Source: a virus. Taken from it: 64,000 bases of DNA. Shown here one piece after another: positions 15,027 to 22,484 of the stretch. The notes under the pieces are model-generated. The model was not told the DNA's origin. It made no database searches and was given only the letters and a program-made list of their open reading frames with translations. How positions within the stretch are numbered: the stretch's first letter is position 1; every line of letters begins with the position of its first letter. The stretch spans positions 1 through 64,000 of the IMG/VR virus record IMGVR_UViG_3300047095_000811; one strand, 5' to 3'. Made by a program: the position numbers and the translations under genes.

Positions 15027-16700
15027 TTACAGCAGCTGCGCGGCGTCCTTCTTCAGGTTTTCACGGACCTGCCAGAGAGTCAGAAGGTTGTGGGGCTTGC
15101 CGTCCTCGAAAACGAGGCGCAGCTCGCCGCGATCCTCTTGCTCCCAAGACTGACGGTCGTGCAGGGTGTAGCCGAAGCCGTCCTTCTCGACACGCAGCAG
15201 ACCACGAGCGGACTTCTTGGTGCCAGAGTCGGTCTTGGGATCCTTGAAGATCTCACGGCCTTCCCCATTCACTTCCCCGTAGGTGGCCTTCATTGCGAAG
15301 CCGAGGGTGTCACGAGTGGCGTACTGGTAGGTGAAGGAGCCCACACCCAGCACCGTGTTGCACGATGCGAAGCCCTTCTCGTACAGACGCGTCATGATCT
15401 GATTGGCACGCTCCGGGGTGATGGAGTCGCCGTAGATCAGGCCCACTCGCTGGTTGAGAACCTTGAAGCCCTTTTCGGTCGTGGTACCGCCGAAGATGTC
15501 CCAGAGGCACTGTACTGCGCCGCGCTCGTCCGGGGTGGCTTCAACGTCGGTAACGTAGGAGAACTCCGGAGTGTCCACGCCACGGTCGATGATGCGGACG
15601 TAACCGCCGTTGTGGAAGACGGTGACTGCCTTGCCTTCCCACTTGGAGGTTTCCGGGCCGAACTGCTGCTCGAACACGCGGCATACTTCGGTGTGGTTCA
15701 GCGCCGCGATCGCACGGGCGGTGCCGCACAGGATCTCCACCGGGTCTCCGGAGTCCGGACGGAAGACGACCTTGGCGAAGCCCATCGAGTCCGGCTGGCG
15801 CGACAGGATCTTGTCCTTCAGGGCACTGGCGTAAGTCGTCACGACCTGCCAGAAGTCCCAGGTGTCACTGACGATGGACACGATCCCGGAAGGATACACG
15901 TCCTCGATCAAACGACGGAAGGTCTCGATCTCGTCTTCCTTGCCACCCATGCACATGACGCTGTGCTCGGTGGCCGGGACAGAACCACCAACGAAGGTAG
16001 TGCCACCAGCGTAGTAGCTCTCCAGCCAGTCAACAGCAGGGAGGCTGTCGGTGCCGAGGAACGAGACGAGGTGGCCTGCGCCGCTCTTCGCTGCATCATG
16101 GACGCCGGACATACCGCGCATCGAGAAGTCGTGAGCCTGCCAGTCAACGAACTCCATCGGAGCTCCGGTGCGATCTGCCCACAGTTCGAGGATCTGGCGG
16201 TACGCGAACGCGGTGGTCGCACTAGTCACGCCTTTCCACATCTCGGCGGAGATCCAGGTCTCCAAGAAGTTGGTGATCCAGTAGAACTCCGGTAGCGTGT
16301 TGACCACGGTCATGACCGGAATCTTCACGTTCACCAGCGAACCTTCAGGAAGAGCCTTCACCCGGATCGGCAGGTACCCGAGGTCGTGCAGCGCCTCGAC
16401 CTTGCTCATGTCGAAGCCAGACGGACCGACGAACGGGGCGATGCGATGGGCGAACTTCGCCAGAACCTTTTCCTTCGGCTGCTGGAAGAAGTTGGCGTCC
16501 CACAGGTCCTTCATTTCCTGCAGCAGGCCCTGCAGACCGAACCAGACGATGCGATCGTTCTGGAAGGCATCCGGGACTTTGGAGTGGATCACACTGCGCG
16601 GCGTGAAGTTGGAGTACACCAGAGTCGTACCAGCCGGGTACTGAGCCATGTGGCCAAGTTTGTAGGAGTCGCAGTTGTGCAGGGGATTCTGTTGAAACAT
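15027..16700 (-). CDS. nadV: Nicotinamide phosphoribosyltransferase (NAMPT/NadV)
   Basis: 557 residues, slightly longer than usual NAMPT. Makes nicotinamide mononucleotide from nicotinamide and PRPP. N-terminal NCDSYKLGHMAQYPAGTT (about 9-26) is the family signature. Further motifs: DFSMRGMSGVHDAAKSG, SVPATEHSVMCM carrying the phosphorylated catalytic His, SDTWDFWQVV and KVVFRPDSGDP, which bind the phosphoribosyl part. All look intact. It is followed by a 51-residue membrane protein and PRPP synthetase in the upstream direction, giving substrate supply in one operon. Likely restores NAD during infection; no NMN adenylyltransferase is visible in the window. Confidence 0.95.
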   Translation of the reverse strand: MFQQNPLHNCDSYKLGHMAQYPAGTTLVYSNFTPRSVIHSKVPDAFQNDRIVWFGLQGLLQEMKDLWDANFFQQPKEKVLAKFAHRIAPFVGPSGFDMSKVEALHDLGYLPIRVKALPEGSLVNVKIPVMTVVNTLPEFYWITNFLETWISAEMWKGVTSATTAFAYRQILELWADRTGAPMEFVDWQAHDFSMRGMSGVHDAAKSGAGHLVSFLGTDSLPAVDWLESYYAGGTTFVGGSVPATEHSVMCMGGKEDEIETFRRLIEDVYPSGIVSIVSDTWDFWQVVTTYASALKDKILSRQPDSMGFAKVVFRPDSGDPVEILCGTARAIAALNHTEVCRVFEQQFGPETSKWEGKAVTVFHNGGYVRIIDRGVDTPEFSYVTDVEATPDERGAVQCLWDIFGGTTTEKGFKVLNQRVGLIYGDSITPERANQIMTRLYEKGFASCNTVLGVGSFTYQYATRDTLGFAMKATYGEVNGEGREIFKDPKTDSGTKKSARGLLRVEKDGFGYTLHDRQSWEQEDRGELRLVFEDGKPHNLLTLWQVRENLKKDAAQLL

Positions 16701-16746
16701 GGTTTGTTACCTTTCTAAGTTGCTAACCGCCAATGGATTTTTGTTA

Positions 16747-16902
16747 TTACGCCAGCGCGGCGTATACGAGACCTGCAATGACCAAGTGGACGATGATCAC
16801 GGCGTACACCTTCATCGAACCACCGAATGCGTTCACGATCGGCTTCGTCAGGAAGACGAAGGAGAGAATGAACACCAACACCGAAATTGCGATTGCTTTC
16901 AT
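16747..16902 (-). CDS. Tiny two-span membrane protein (51 aa)
   Basis: ATG 16902 after AAGTAAGGAAGCAAG. Two hydrophobic segments (IAISVLVFILSFVFLT and VYAVIIVHLVIAGLVYAALA) are joined by a short loop with NAFGGSMK. It lies between nadV and the PRPP synthetase gene with short gaps, so co-expressed. It could be an unrelated micro-protein or a membrane component linked to precursor uptake; neither can be shown. Confidence 0.75.
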   Translation of the reverse strand: MKAIAISVLVFILSFVFLTKPIVNAFGGSMKVYAVIIVHLVIAGLVYAALA

Positions 16903-16911
16903 CTTGCTTCC

Positions 16912-17805
16912 TTACTTGAGGATGACCCGGTTGTTCAGGTCCTGGAACTGTTGCTTCAGGCTGTCGTTCATCACGTTGGGGCACATGATGCCGTCGTAGA
17001 AGCCTTCGAACACGTTGATGCCCTTGCTGAAGATGCCGTGGGTCACGTACAGCAGGAGCTTGTTGTCCCAATCCGCCTTGATGACGGTCGCGAGATCGAT
17101 GAACGTGCGGCCTCCGTCGCAGATGTCATCGATGACGAGCAGGATCGAATCCTTCTGGATCACAGAAGGATTCACCAGACGAGTACCGTTGATCTGACCC
17201 GTCACGGTGTCCCGGCTCTTCTCTGCATAGAGGATCGGCAGCCCCCCGAGAGCCTTAGAGCACTTCGAGATCTTCTTCGTGGCTCCGGCGTCCGGCGGCA
17301 CCAGAACGACTCGCTTCATGTCGTCTTCGAGAATCATCCCGCTAACGATGTCCGCAAGGATCTCGTGTTGCTCCGCCACCTGAAGTACACCGGCAGGGAA
17401 CAGTGCGCGGCTTACGTCCGAGTGGGGGTCCATGACGGTCACTCGGTTGAAATTGCACAGACCGATGATCTGGGACAGGACCTGCAGAGAGTGCGCCTCG
17501 CCGGGGTTGGCGACGCGGTCTTGACGAGCGTAGGGCAGGTACGGGATGGAGCACAGGTATTCCATGCCGTCGTTCCCGTACACGTTGCGCAGGGCGTTCA
17601 CGACCAGCAGCATGTCGATGAGGTCGTTCGAGCCACGGAAGTCCACGGTGATGCGGACGGAGTCACGTCCTGCTACGACGATGGCGAAGTCCTCTTCGAT
17701 CACGCCTTCGGCATTTGCCAGCTGGACATGGCGCTCACCTCCGGGGAAGGTGATGATCTTCGGCTCGACGCCGGGGAAAGAGTCGCGGGTTTGAATCCGA
17801 ATCAT
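16912..17805 (-). CDS. prs: Ribose-phosphate pyrophosphokinase (PRPP synthetase)
   Basis: 297 residues, close to the usual length of about 310. Transfers pyrophosphate from ATP to ribose-5-phosphate. Motifs: DFRGSNDLIDMLLVVNALR (about 69-87), SIPYLPYARQDRV with the catalytic-loop Arg, VTVMDPHSDVSRALFP, PPDAGATKKI, and the PRPP-binding loop LLVIDDICDGGRTF. Start ATG 17805 after GAAAGGAAGATGCAAC; the longer frame to 17850 reads into the promoter motif. Provides PRPP for the adjacent NAMPT and for nucleotide synthesis. Confidence 0.93.
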   Translation of the reverse strand: MIRIQTRDSFPGVEPKIITFPGGERHVQLANAEGVIEEDFAIVVAGRDSVRITVDFRGSNDLIDMLLVVNALRNVYGNDGMEYLCSIPYLPYARQDRVANPGEAHSLQVLSQIIGLCNFNRVTVMDPHSDVSRALFPAGVLQVAEQHEILADIVSGMILEDDMKRVVLVPPDAGATKKISKCSKALGGLPILYAEKSRDTVTGQINGTRLVNPSVIQKDSILLVIDDICDGGRTFIDLATVIKADWDNKLLLYVTHGIFSKGINVFEGFYDGIMCPNVMNDSLKQQFQDLNNRVILK

Positions 17806-17839
17806 GTTGCATCTTCCTTTCAGTTGCAGTTGATAGACA

Positions 17840-17875
17840 AGGTACACCAAAATTATATATAACTGAGGTGTACCT
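17840..17875 (-). promoter_or_regulatory. Promoter motif nested in a 9-bp inverted repeat upstream of prs
   Basis: The motif TATATAATTTTGGTG (17845-17859 on the minus strand) is overlapped and enclosed by AGGTACACC (17840-17848) and GGTGTACCT (17867-17875). Either an operator flanking the promoter or a hairpin made only by read-through RNA. Confidence 0.6.
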
Positions 17876-17883
17876 CGTTGCGA

Positions 17884-18207
17884 TTACATCTCGCCGAGGG
17901 AGGACTCGATCTCGAACTCTTCAGGCTTGTACTGTTCGATCCAGTCGTTCTCGCACTGCTCGATCTCCCAGTTGTAGAGGAACTCAACCGTCTGGCCCTC
18001 GGCACCAGCCGTGAAGTAGCTGGCGCGGTGGTGCTCGTTCACTAGTCCTTCTCGGCCTACGTACATCCCGCTCTCTTTGTGCTTCAAGCGGAGGTCGAAC
18101 TGGAGGTCGTCGAAGTGCTTGGCGATTAGCGGAGTCATCGCAGGTTCTTTCTTCTTGCAGCCGCCGCAGCACTTGCCAGTGGTTTCTTTCTTGCATTCGT
18201 GAGTCAT
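17884..18207 (-). CDS. Hypothetical protein with Cys-rich N-terminus (107 aa)
   Basis: Starts at ATG 18207 directly after the upstream gene (1-base gap). The N-terminus ECKKETTGKCCGGCKKKEP has four Cys in 12 residues (positions about 5-16) and may bind metal. The remainder looks globular, with an acidic C-terminal helix (EIEQCENDWIEQYKPEEFEI). No family recognised. Confidence 0.75.
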   Translation of the reverse strand: MTHECKKETTGKCCGGCKKKEPAMTPLIAKHFDDLQFDLRLKHKESGMYVGREGLVNEHHRASYFTAGAEGQTVEFLYNWEIEQCENDWIEQYKPEEFEIESSLGEM

Positions 18208-18208
18208 G

Positions 18209-18919
18209 CTAGTCTTCCTTGTGTTCTAAAAGATTTCCGATGTTTCCGGCCTGGAGCTGCTTGAGCCCGAGGTCTTGCGCCACTCGCTTGAAGTGGTTTT
18301 CTACTTCGATCTTGGCGGCAGATGTCGCCTCTTCCAGAGCCTCTTCAGCCTGCTCCACTGCGAAGAGCATGTTGCTCGGAAGGTTCCCAACCACGATCTG
18401 GAGGTTGCGGTGGATCTCCTTCAGCGCAGCCTTCGAGGTCTTTCCGGACTCGATGAGCCTCCCGAGTTCCTCTATCTGCTTCTTGATGCCCTCAAGACCT
18501 TCGTCGGCGCTTTCGACGATTTCTCGTTTGATCAGCTCTGCTTTGGTCTCGATCGGCAGGATCTCCGGCATCTGTATGCACATGGAGTCCGCGTCCGGCG
18601 CGTACCGGAGTGTCACGGGAGTGCCGGTCCCGCACCCGGTCGAGGTGATGAACTGAGCCAACTGGGCGTGACTCATCTCGAATTCGACGATCGGATGGTT
18701 GTCGGAATGGATCCAGTCGCTGTTCAGGTTCCGAACGACGTCGGCCCTCTGGACGCTGATCCTGACCCGACGAGAGTGCTTGATGGAGGAGCCAAAGAGA
18801 TTGACGTCTCCTCCCTGCGTGATCGACATCTGGACTGTGGCGAAGGCAGGGTGCTCGTATCGAACCTTCCCGCCTTCTTCCTCGATGGCGATCGGTCGCT
18901 GGCGCAACCGTTTGCTCAT
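18209..18919 (-). CDS. Hypothetical protein with C-terminal helical bundle (236 aa)
   Basis: ATG 18919 preceded by GAGGTGACCC. Residues about 1-125 are beta-rich (HPAFATVQMSITQGGDVNLF; SRRVRISVQRADVV). Residues about 125-236 are strongly helical and probably coiled (EGLEGIKKQIEELGRLIESG). This two-part layout recurs in phage proteins of unknown role. Part of the leftward operon from 21238 to 17884. Confidence 0.8.
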   Translation of the reverse strand: MSKRLRQRPIAIEEEGGKVRYEHPAFATVQMSITQGGDVNLFGSSIKHSRRVRISVQRADVVRNLNSDWIHSDNHPIVEFEMSHAQLAQFITSTGCGTGTPVTLRYAPDADSMCIQMPEILPIETKAELIKREIVESADEGLEGIKKQIEELGRLIESGKTSKAALKEIHRNLQIVVGNLPSNMLFAVEQAEEALEEATSAAKIEVENHFKRVAQDLGLKQLQAGNIGNLLEHKED

Positions 18920-18927
18920 GGGTCACC

Positions 18928-19341
18928 TCACTTCGAATAGTAGATCCAAGATGCCGTGACGCGCATGACCTCGTAGAAGTCGCTGTCGCAGACCTCGACG
19001 ATCCAGCCTTTGTTGGACGAGCCATCTCCGTCGGACATCGGATCTTCTCCGTGGTCGGCTTGGGCCAGCCATGACTGGACGAAGTTGAAGACCTTCTCAT
19101 CGGTGTCGAGAGGGGTGAAGGGAACCTTCTGGACGTCCCGCTCGATGGCCTTGAAGGTTTTCGGGTCACGGTCTTCCGACTTGTCAGTCCAGTAAAGATG
19201 AAGGACGTCCGCACCTCGCTCGTCCTTGGATACGGCGTAGTGGGAGACCTTGCGGTTCCACTCCAGAGGGATGGCGAGGGCCAGCTTCAGATTGCGGGCG
19301 GTGTCGGATGATACTTTCATGGTTTCGATCAGGCCAGACAT
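18928..19341 (-). CDS. Hypothetical protein (137 aa)
   Basis: Start chosen at ATG 19341 after GTGAAAGGAAAAGCA rather than the in-frame ATG at 19356, which lies inside that ribosome site. Soluble, mixed alpha/beta (ADVLHLYWTDKSEDRDPKTF). No recognised motif. Confidence 0.75.
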   Translation of the reverse strand: MSGLIETMKVSSDTARNLKLALAIPLEWNRKVSHYAVSKDERGADVLHLYWTDKSEDRDPKTFKAIERDVQKVPFTPLDTDEKVFNFVQSWLAQADHGEDPMSDGDGSSNKGWIVEVCDSDFYEVMRVTASWIYYSK

Positions 19342-19352
19342 TGCTTTTCCTT

Positions 19353-19952
19353 TCACAGTTTGGTCGATTGCTCGACGTGGTATTTGAATGAAGCTTCCTC
19401 ATTCGGAAGGGTGAAGTCGAGGTCTCCGAGAGCGACTTCCTTCGGGACGGGCTTGACGTAGGCGACCGAGTCGTTGAGGCCGAGCCGCTGGATGCGCTCG
19501 ATGAGCTGCCAGTCTTGCTCGTCCTCGGAGCAAACCCAGAGGGTAGAAGGCAGGCCGGAGACCGTGTAGTCCTCGTGCTTGCCCTCTACCATCCCCACCT
19601 CGTAGAAATAGACGGGTTTGTCGTCTTGGCGGTGGGCCATCATTGAGATGACCGAGTCGGCGTATTTGGTCAAAACTTCCCGACCGTACTCCGAATCTTT
19701 GCAGGGATGGATCGACCACACCTCCATCCCGAAGTGCCGGTAGTCCGGGTCGGCGGTCGTGTGCTCGCCGAAGCCAGCGGTGCCGAGGACGCGGATCCGG
19801 TCGCTGGCGAGGAGCGCGTTCCAGCGAGCAGCTGCCTCCTCGGCTTTCTGCAGTCGGTCGAGTAGGGTCTTGTTGTCTACCGGCTTCCACTCACCGTCCG
19901 GCGAGGTGCGGCACATGAGCACGCCCTCGATTACTTTCTCTTCGTAGAACAT
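19353..19952 (-). CDS. Hypothetical protein (199 aa)
   Basis: Start at ATG 19952 after GAGAAAGGAAGTCGA; the upstream ATG at 19973 lies in the preceding gene and is rejected. A short helix (LLDRLQKAEEAAARWNALLA) precedes a domain with RIRVLGTAGFGEHT and MEVWSIHPC. Coil-plus-domain proteins with a WNALL..RIRVLG stretch occur in other large phages as I recall, without known function. Confidence 0.75.
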   Translation of the reverse strand: MFYEEKVIEGVLMCRTSPDGEWKPVDNKTLLDRLQKAEEAAARWNALLASDRIRVLGTAGFGEHTTADPDYRHFGMEVWSIHPCKDSEYGREVLTKYADSVISMMAHRQDDKPVYFYEVGMVEGKHEDYTVSGLPSTLWVCSEDEQDWQLIERIQRLGLNDSVAYVKPVPKEVALGDLDFTLPNEEASFKYHVEQSTKL

Positions 19953-19965
19953 TCGACTTCCTTTC

Positions 19966-20265
19966 TCAGGCAAAAGTGTAACCTTTGTGGTCGTCCCAAG
20001 GCTCCAAATGGGCTTGGGACATCTCGATCTCGTTCAGGATGCTGCGGTTCTTGGCTTGGAGGTCCACCGCAGCCTCGTAGTTGACGATCCGTGGATTGTT
20101 GTAGTGAAGCTTCGACAGAGCCGCCTTGGCGGTCTCGTAGTTCCGGAAGTTCTTGACGTCGTCCAGACGGTCACTCCAGAAAGAAGCTCTTTGCTTGGCG
20201 CGGTCTACCATGAAGAGCGTCACGCCCCTGATGTCGCGCTTGTTGCTGATGATGACGAATCCCAT
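19966..20265 (-). CDS. Hypothetical protein (99 aa)
   Basis: ATG 20265 after CACGGAAGGAAATGAA. Beta-strand start (MGFVIISNKRDIRGVTLFMV), then a basic helical region (YETAKAALSKLHYNNPRIV). Lies between two hypothetical genes with 1- and 13-base spacing, hence one operon. Function unknown. Confidence 0.7.
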   Translation of the reverse strand: MGFVIISNKRDIRGVTLFMVDRAKQRASFWSDRLDDVKNFRNYETAKAALSKLHYNNPRIVNYEAAVDLQAKNRSILNEIEMSQAHLEPWDDHKGYTFA

Positions 20266-20266
20266 T

Positions 20267-21238
20267 TCATTTCCTTCCGTGAGGCTTTCCCTCAGAAATA
20301 AGAACTTCCGGGGATTTCTTGATCCATCCCGGAACCTTGACCATTCTCTTCTCCTCCCAATCTTCCTCGGTGAATCCGAGCATCTTGAGGTCGGACTTCC
20401 GCTTCGGCGTCAGCTCGTTCTCGGTCATGCAGGTTATGTTGAAGCCCGAGAGAGTCGTGAAGAGAGACGATGCCGCCGACACGCTCTCGACGAGAGCAGG
20501 TCTGCCGTAGCCGAAGAAATACACCATAGGCATCCCTTCGACCTTGAAAGCTTCGACCATAGTATTGGTCTCCTCGTGTACCGCGTAGGCATACTCTCTC
20601 TGCTTACCCCAGTACTTCGGGCCGCAAGTGAGGAATTCTGCAAGCGCAGCTTCCTTCTCGCTATAACGAGTGAAGTACTCCGTTGGGAGAACCCGCTCGA
20701 CGAAGCGATCCACAAAGTGATCCATTACGATCATGCTTCTGGTCATCAAATGAACGTATCTCGACACCCCGTACGCCGCGAAGCTCTCAAGGTGCAGGTG
20801 GACGTTCTTCCCAAAGATTGCCTTCAGCTCGCTGAACCTGTTGACGTCGGCAACGAACAGCAAGTGGCCATGCAAGTAGATGCTGCTCCCGGTGAGGTCG
20901 GCGAGGTAGCCCGGAAGACGCGCCCGGATGGCCCTGAAATAAAGACGCGAGTTCCCCTCTAGACCATCCTTCAGATGGACTTTGCTCATAGCAACGCGAG
21001 CGGCCTTCTCACTGTGCGGGTTGTTGGGATGGCAAGTCTTGTAGATGTTGTCGAAGATGTTCTCGCTCGGGTCGTACTTGATCTCAGTATCAAGCTCCGA
21101 ACGAAGACCAGCCGATCGCAGGATGTGGACCAATCGATCTCCCGTGGAGCTGGAGAGCTCTTCTGAGTACCGCTCCCACATCTCGGCGTACTTGGGATTC
21201 TCTTTCTCGAATAACGTTCTTGGCAGTATATCGCCCAT
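20267..21238 (-). CDS. Hypothetical protein (323 aa)
   Basis: ATG 21238 after GCGAGGAGAAATC. Largely helical and soluble, with HLHLESFAAYGVSRYVHLMT and MIVMDHFVDRFVERVLP in the centre and a basic C-terminus (VPGWIKKSPEVLI). No family recognised. First gene of the leftward operon that ends at 17884; the terminator of the tRNA-Glu unit overlaps its leader. Confidence 0.75.
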   Translation of the reverse strand: MGDILPRTLFEKENPKYAEMWERYSEELSSSTGDRLVHILRSAGLRSELDTEIKYDPSENIFDNIYKTCHPNNPHSEKAARVAMSKVHLKDGLEGNSRLYFRAIRARLPGYLADLTGSSIYLHGHLLFVADVNRFSELKAIFGKNVHLHLESFAAYGVSRYVHLMTRSMIVMDHFVDRFVERVLPTEYFTRYSEKEAALAEFLTCGPKYWGKQREYAYAVHEETNTMVEAFKVEGMPMVYFFGYGRPALVESVSAASSLFTTLSGFNITCMTENELTPKRKSDLKMLGFTEEDWEEKRMVKVPGWIKKSPEVLISEGKPHGRK

Positions 21239-21250
21239 GATTTCTCCTCG

Positions 21251-21285
21251 CAAAAAAGAGACCCCTTAGCGGGTGCTAAGGGGTC
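21251..21285 (-). terminator. Intrinsic terminator after tRNA-Glu
   Basis: Stem GACCCCTTAGC/GCTAAGGGGTC (21260-21270 with 21275-21285) is followed on the minus strand by TCTTTTTTGC. A run of ten C (minus strand, 21290-21299) precedes it. Confidence 0.9.
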
Positions 21286-21313
21286 CACAGGGGGGGGGGT
21301 GCAACGAAAACAA

Positions 21314-21388
21314 TGGTACAGCCACAGGGAGTCGAACCCTGCTTCTCAGGTTGAAAACCTGATGTCCTAACCGATAGACGATGGCTGC
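21314..21388 (-). tRNA. tRNA-Glu (UUC)
   Basis: Full cloverleaf with encoded CCA. Acceptor GCAGCCA pairs with TGGCTGT (one G-U), anticodon stem TCAGG/CCTGA with loop TTTTCAA, anticodon TTC, T-loop TTCGACT. Confidence 0.95.
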
Positions 21389-21389
21389 A

Positions 21390-21404
21390 CATAAAAATGA
21401 TATC
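21390..21404 (-). promoter_or_regulatory. Weak promoter motif before tRNA-Glu (GATATCATTTTTATG)
   Basis: Partial match to the 15-base motif starting two bases upstream of the tRNA 5' end. Weak, but located between the HNH gene and the tRNA. Confidence 0.35.
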
Positions 21405-21444
21405 TGCGCAAATGCGCTGCAAAAACGATGAGAATAAACGTTGG

Positions 21445-21963
21445 TTAAAGTAAACCTAGCTTTTTATTAGTGAGAGCCTTTCCACCAAATACTTTTTCGC
21501 ATTCGATGTCATAGATTAAAGCAAGCTCTCGCGGGTCATCTCCCGCAGCTATGGTTCTTCCTTGAAAACGAGCCCGGAATTTAGCGCGACCTTTGCGTCG
21601 ATCACCGTTTACTTCGACTCCCTTATATCCGGATCCTCCGATTTTTGAGTTCGGGTTTTCGTTAAGATGAGTCTTTCTCGTTGCTGAACTATTACACTTG
21701 TGATGACTAAATGCAACGTTGCCGAGATCGAAGAAAAGTTCTTTAGCATTTGGCTCGTGCAGCCAAGGTTTCATATGCTCTACCGACAGATTGTCGGCAT
21801 CTTCAATTTCGGTCTTACACCTGTAACAGGTAGTCAATTCGAGAGCCTGCGCCATTTGAAACACAAGAAGCTTGTTCAGCTTATTTCTTGCAGTTCCGTA
21901 TGGCATTCCAAGCTGTATAGCTCGTTCTTGCATCGCTCTACGTTCATCTTTACATCCACTCAT
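21445..21963 (-). CDS. HNH endonuclease with C-terminal AP2-like DNA-binding domain
   Basis: 172 residues; start at ATG 21963. Residues about 45-95 are an HNH domain: CYRCKTEIEDADNLSVEHMK supplies a CxxC pair and the catalytic His, and NVAFSHHKCNSSA the second His and Cys. Residues about 110-150 (GSGYKGVEVNGDRRKGRAKF, RARFQGRTIAAG) match an AP2 strand pattern. HNH-AP2 proteins are free-standing homing endonucleases. It sits between tRNA-Glu and tRNA-Ser, a typical landing site, and next to a tRNA fragment. Its DNA looks more AT-rich than its neighbours, which fits recent arrival. Confidence 0.9.
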   Translation of the reverse strand: MSGCKDERRAMQERAIQLGMPYGTARNKLNKLLVFQMAQALELTTCYRCKTEIEDADNLSVEHMKPWLHEPNAKELFFDLGNVAFSHHKCNSSATRKTHLNENPNSKIGGSGYKGVEVNGDRRKGRAKFRARFQGRTIAAGDDPRELALIYDIECEKVFGGKALTNKKLGLL

Positions 21964-21999
21964 TTTTGAACCCTCGTTCGTATGAGAAAAAAAAAACAT

Positions 22000-22089
22000 T
22001 GGCGGAAGTTACAGGATTTGAACCTGTGAAGGAGATTAATCCTTGCTCGCTTTCCAAGCGAGTGCCTTAAGCCGCTCAGCCAAACTTCC
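22000..22089 (-). tRNA. tRNA-Ser (GGA)
   Basis: Class II tRNA with long variable arm and encoded CCA. Acceptor GGAAGTT/AACTTCC, anticodon stem CTCGC/GCGAG with loop TTGGAAA, T-loop TTCAAAT. Confidence 0.95.
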
Positions 22090-22090
22090 A

Positions 22091-22131
22091 TTGAGAACTG
22101 CCTTAAACCAACTCAGCCATCTCACTTCAAT
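22091..22131 (-). pseudogene. Truncated 5' half of a second tRNA-Ser
   Basis: Reading leftward, GTGAGATGGCTGAGTTGG followed by TTTAAGGCA matches the acceptor and D-arm of a bacterial tRNA-Ser, then stops near the anticodon stem. It abuts the intact tRNA-Ser. No 3' half was found. Confidence 0.55.
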
Positions 22132-22217
22132 CGGGTGAGAACAGCGTCTTTACGCTTGCAACGGCCAGTCGCCGAAGGTTTGCAACCTCATGGGTAGACG
22201 CCATTCTCTGAACTAAT

Positions 22218-22310
22218 TGGTGGGTGTCCACGGAGTCGAACCGCGAATGTTTACCACGAGGGACCAGATTTACAGTCTGGTGATGCACACGCCATAGCAT
22301 CAAGACACCC
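22218..22310 (-). tRNA. tRNA-Tyr (GUA)
   Basis: Class II tRNA with encoded CCA. Acceptor GGGTGTC/GACACCC, D-stem GATGC/GCATC, anticodon stem CCAGA/TCTGG with loop CTGTAAA, long variable arm, T-loop TTCGACT. Confidence 0.95.
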
Positions 22311-22312
22311 AT

Positions 22313-22388
22313 TGGTGGAGGTAGTCAGGATCGAACTGACGACATCCAGCTTGCAAAGCTGGCGCTCTCCCATCTGAGCTATACCCCC
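22313..22388 (-). tRNA. tRNA-Ala (UGC)
   Basis: Acceptor GGGGGTA/TACCTCC (one G-U), anticodon stem CCAGC/GCTGG with loop TTTGCAA, T-loop TTCGATC, encoded CCA. Two bases from tRNA-Tyr. Confidence 0.95.
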
Positions 22389-22406
22389 ATCAAACTACTT
22401 TAAACT

Positions 22407-22482
22407 TGGCTCCCCAGCCTCGGCTCGAACGAGGGACCTAGCGATTAACAGTCGCTTGCTCTACCAACTGAGCTACTGAGGA
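22407..22482 (-). tRNA. tRNA-Asn (GUU)
   Basis: Acceptor TCCTCAG/CTGGGGA (one U-G), anticodon stem AGCGA/TCGCT with loop CTGTTAA, T-loop TTCGAGC, encoded CCA. Confidence 0.95.
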
Positions 22483-22484
22483 AT

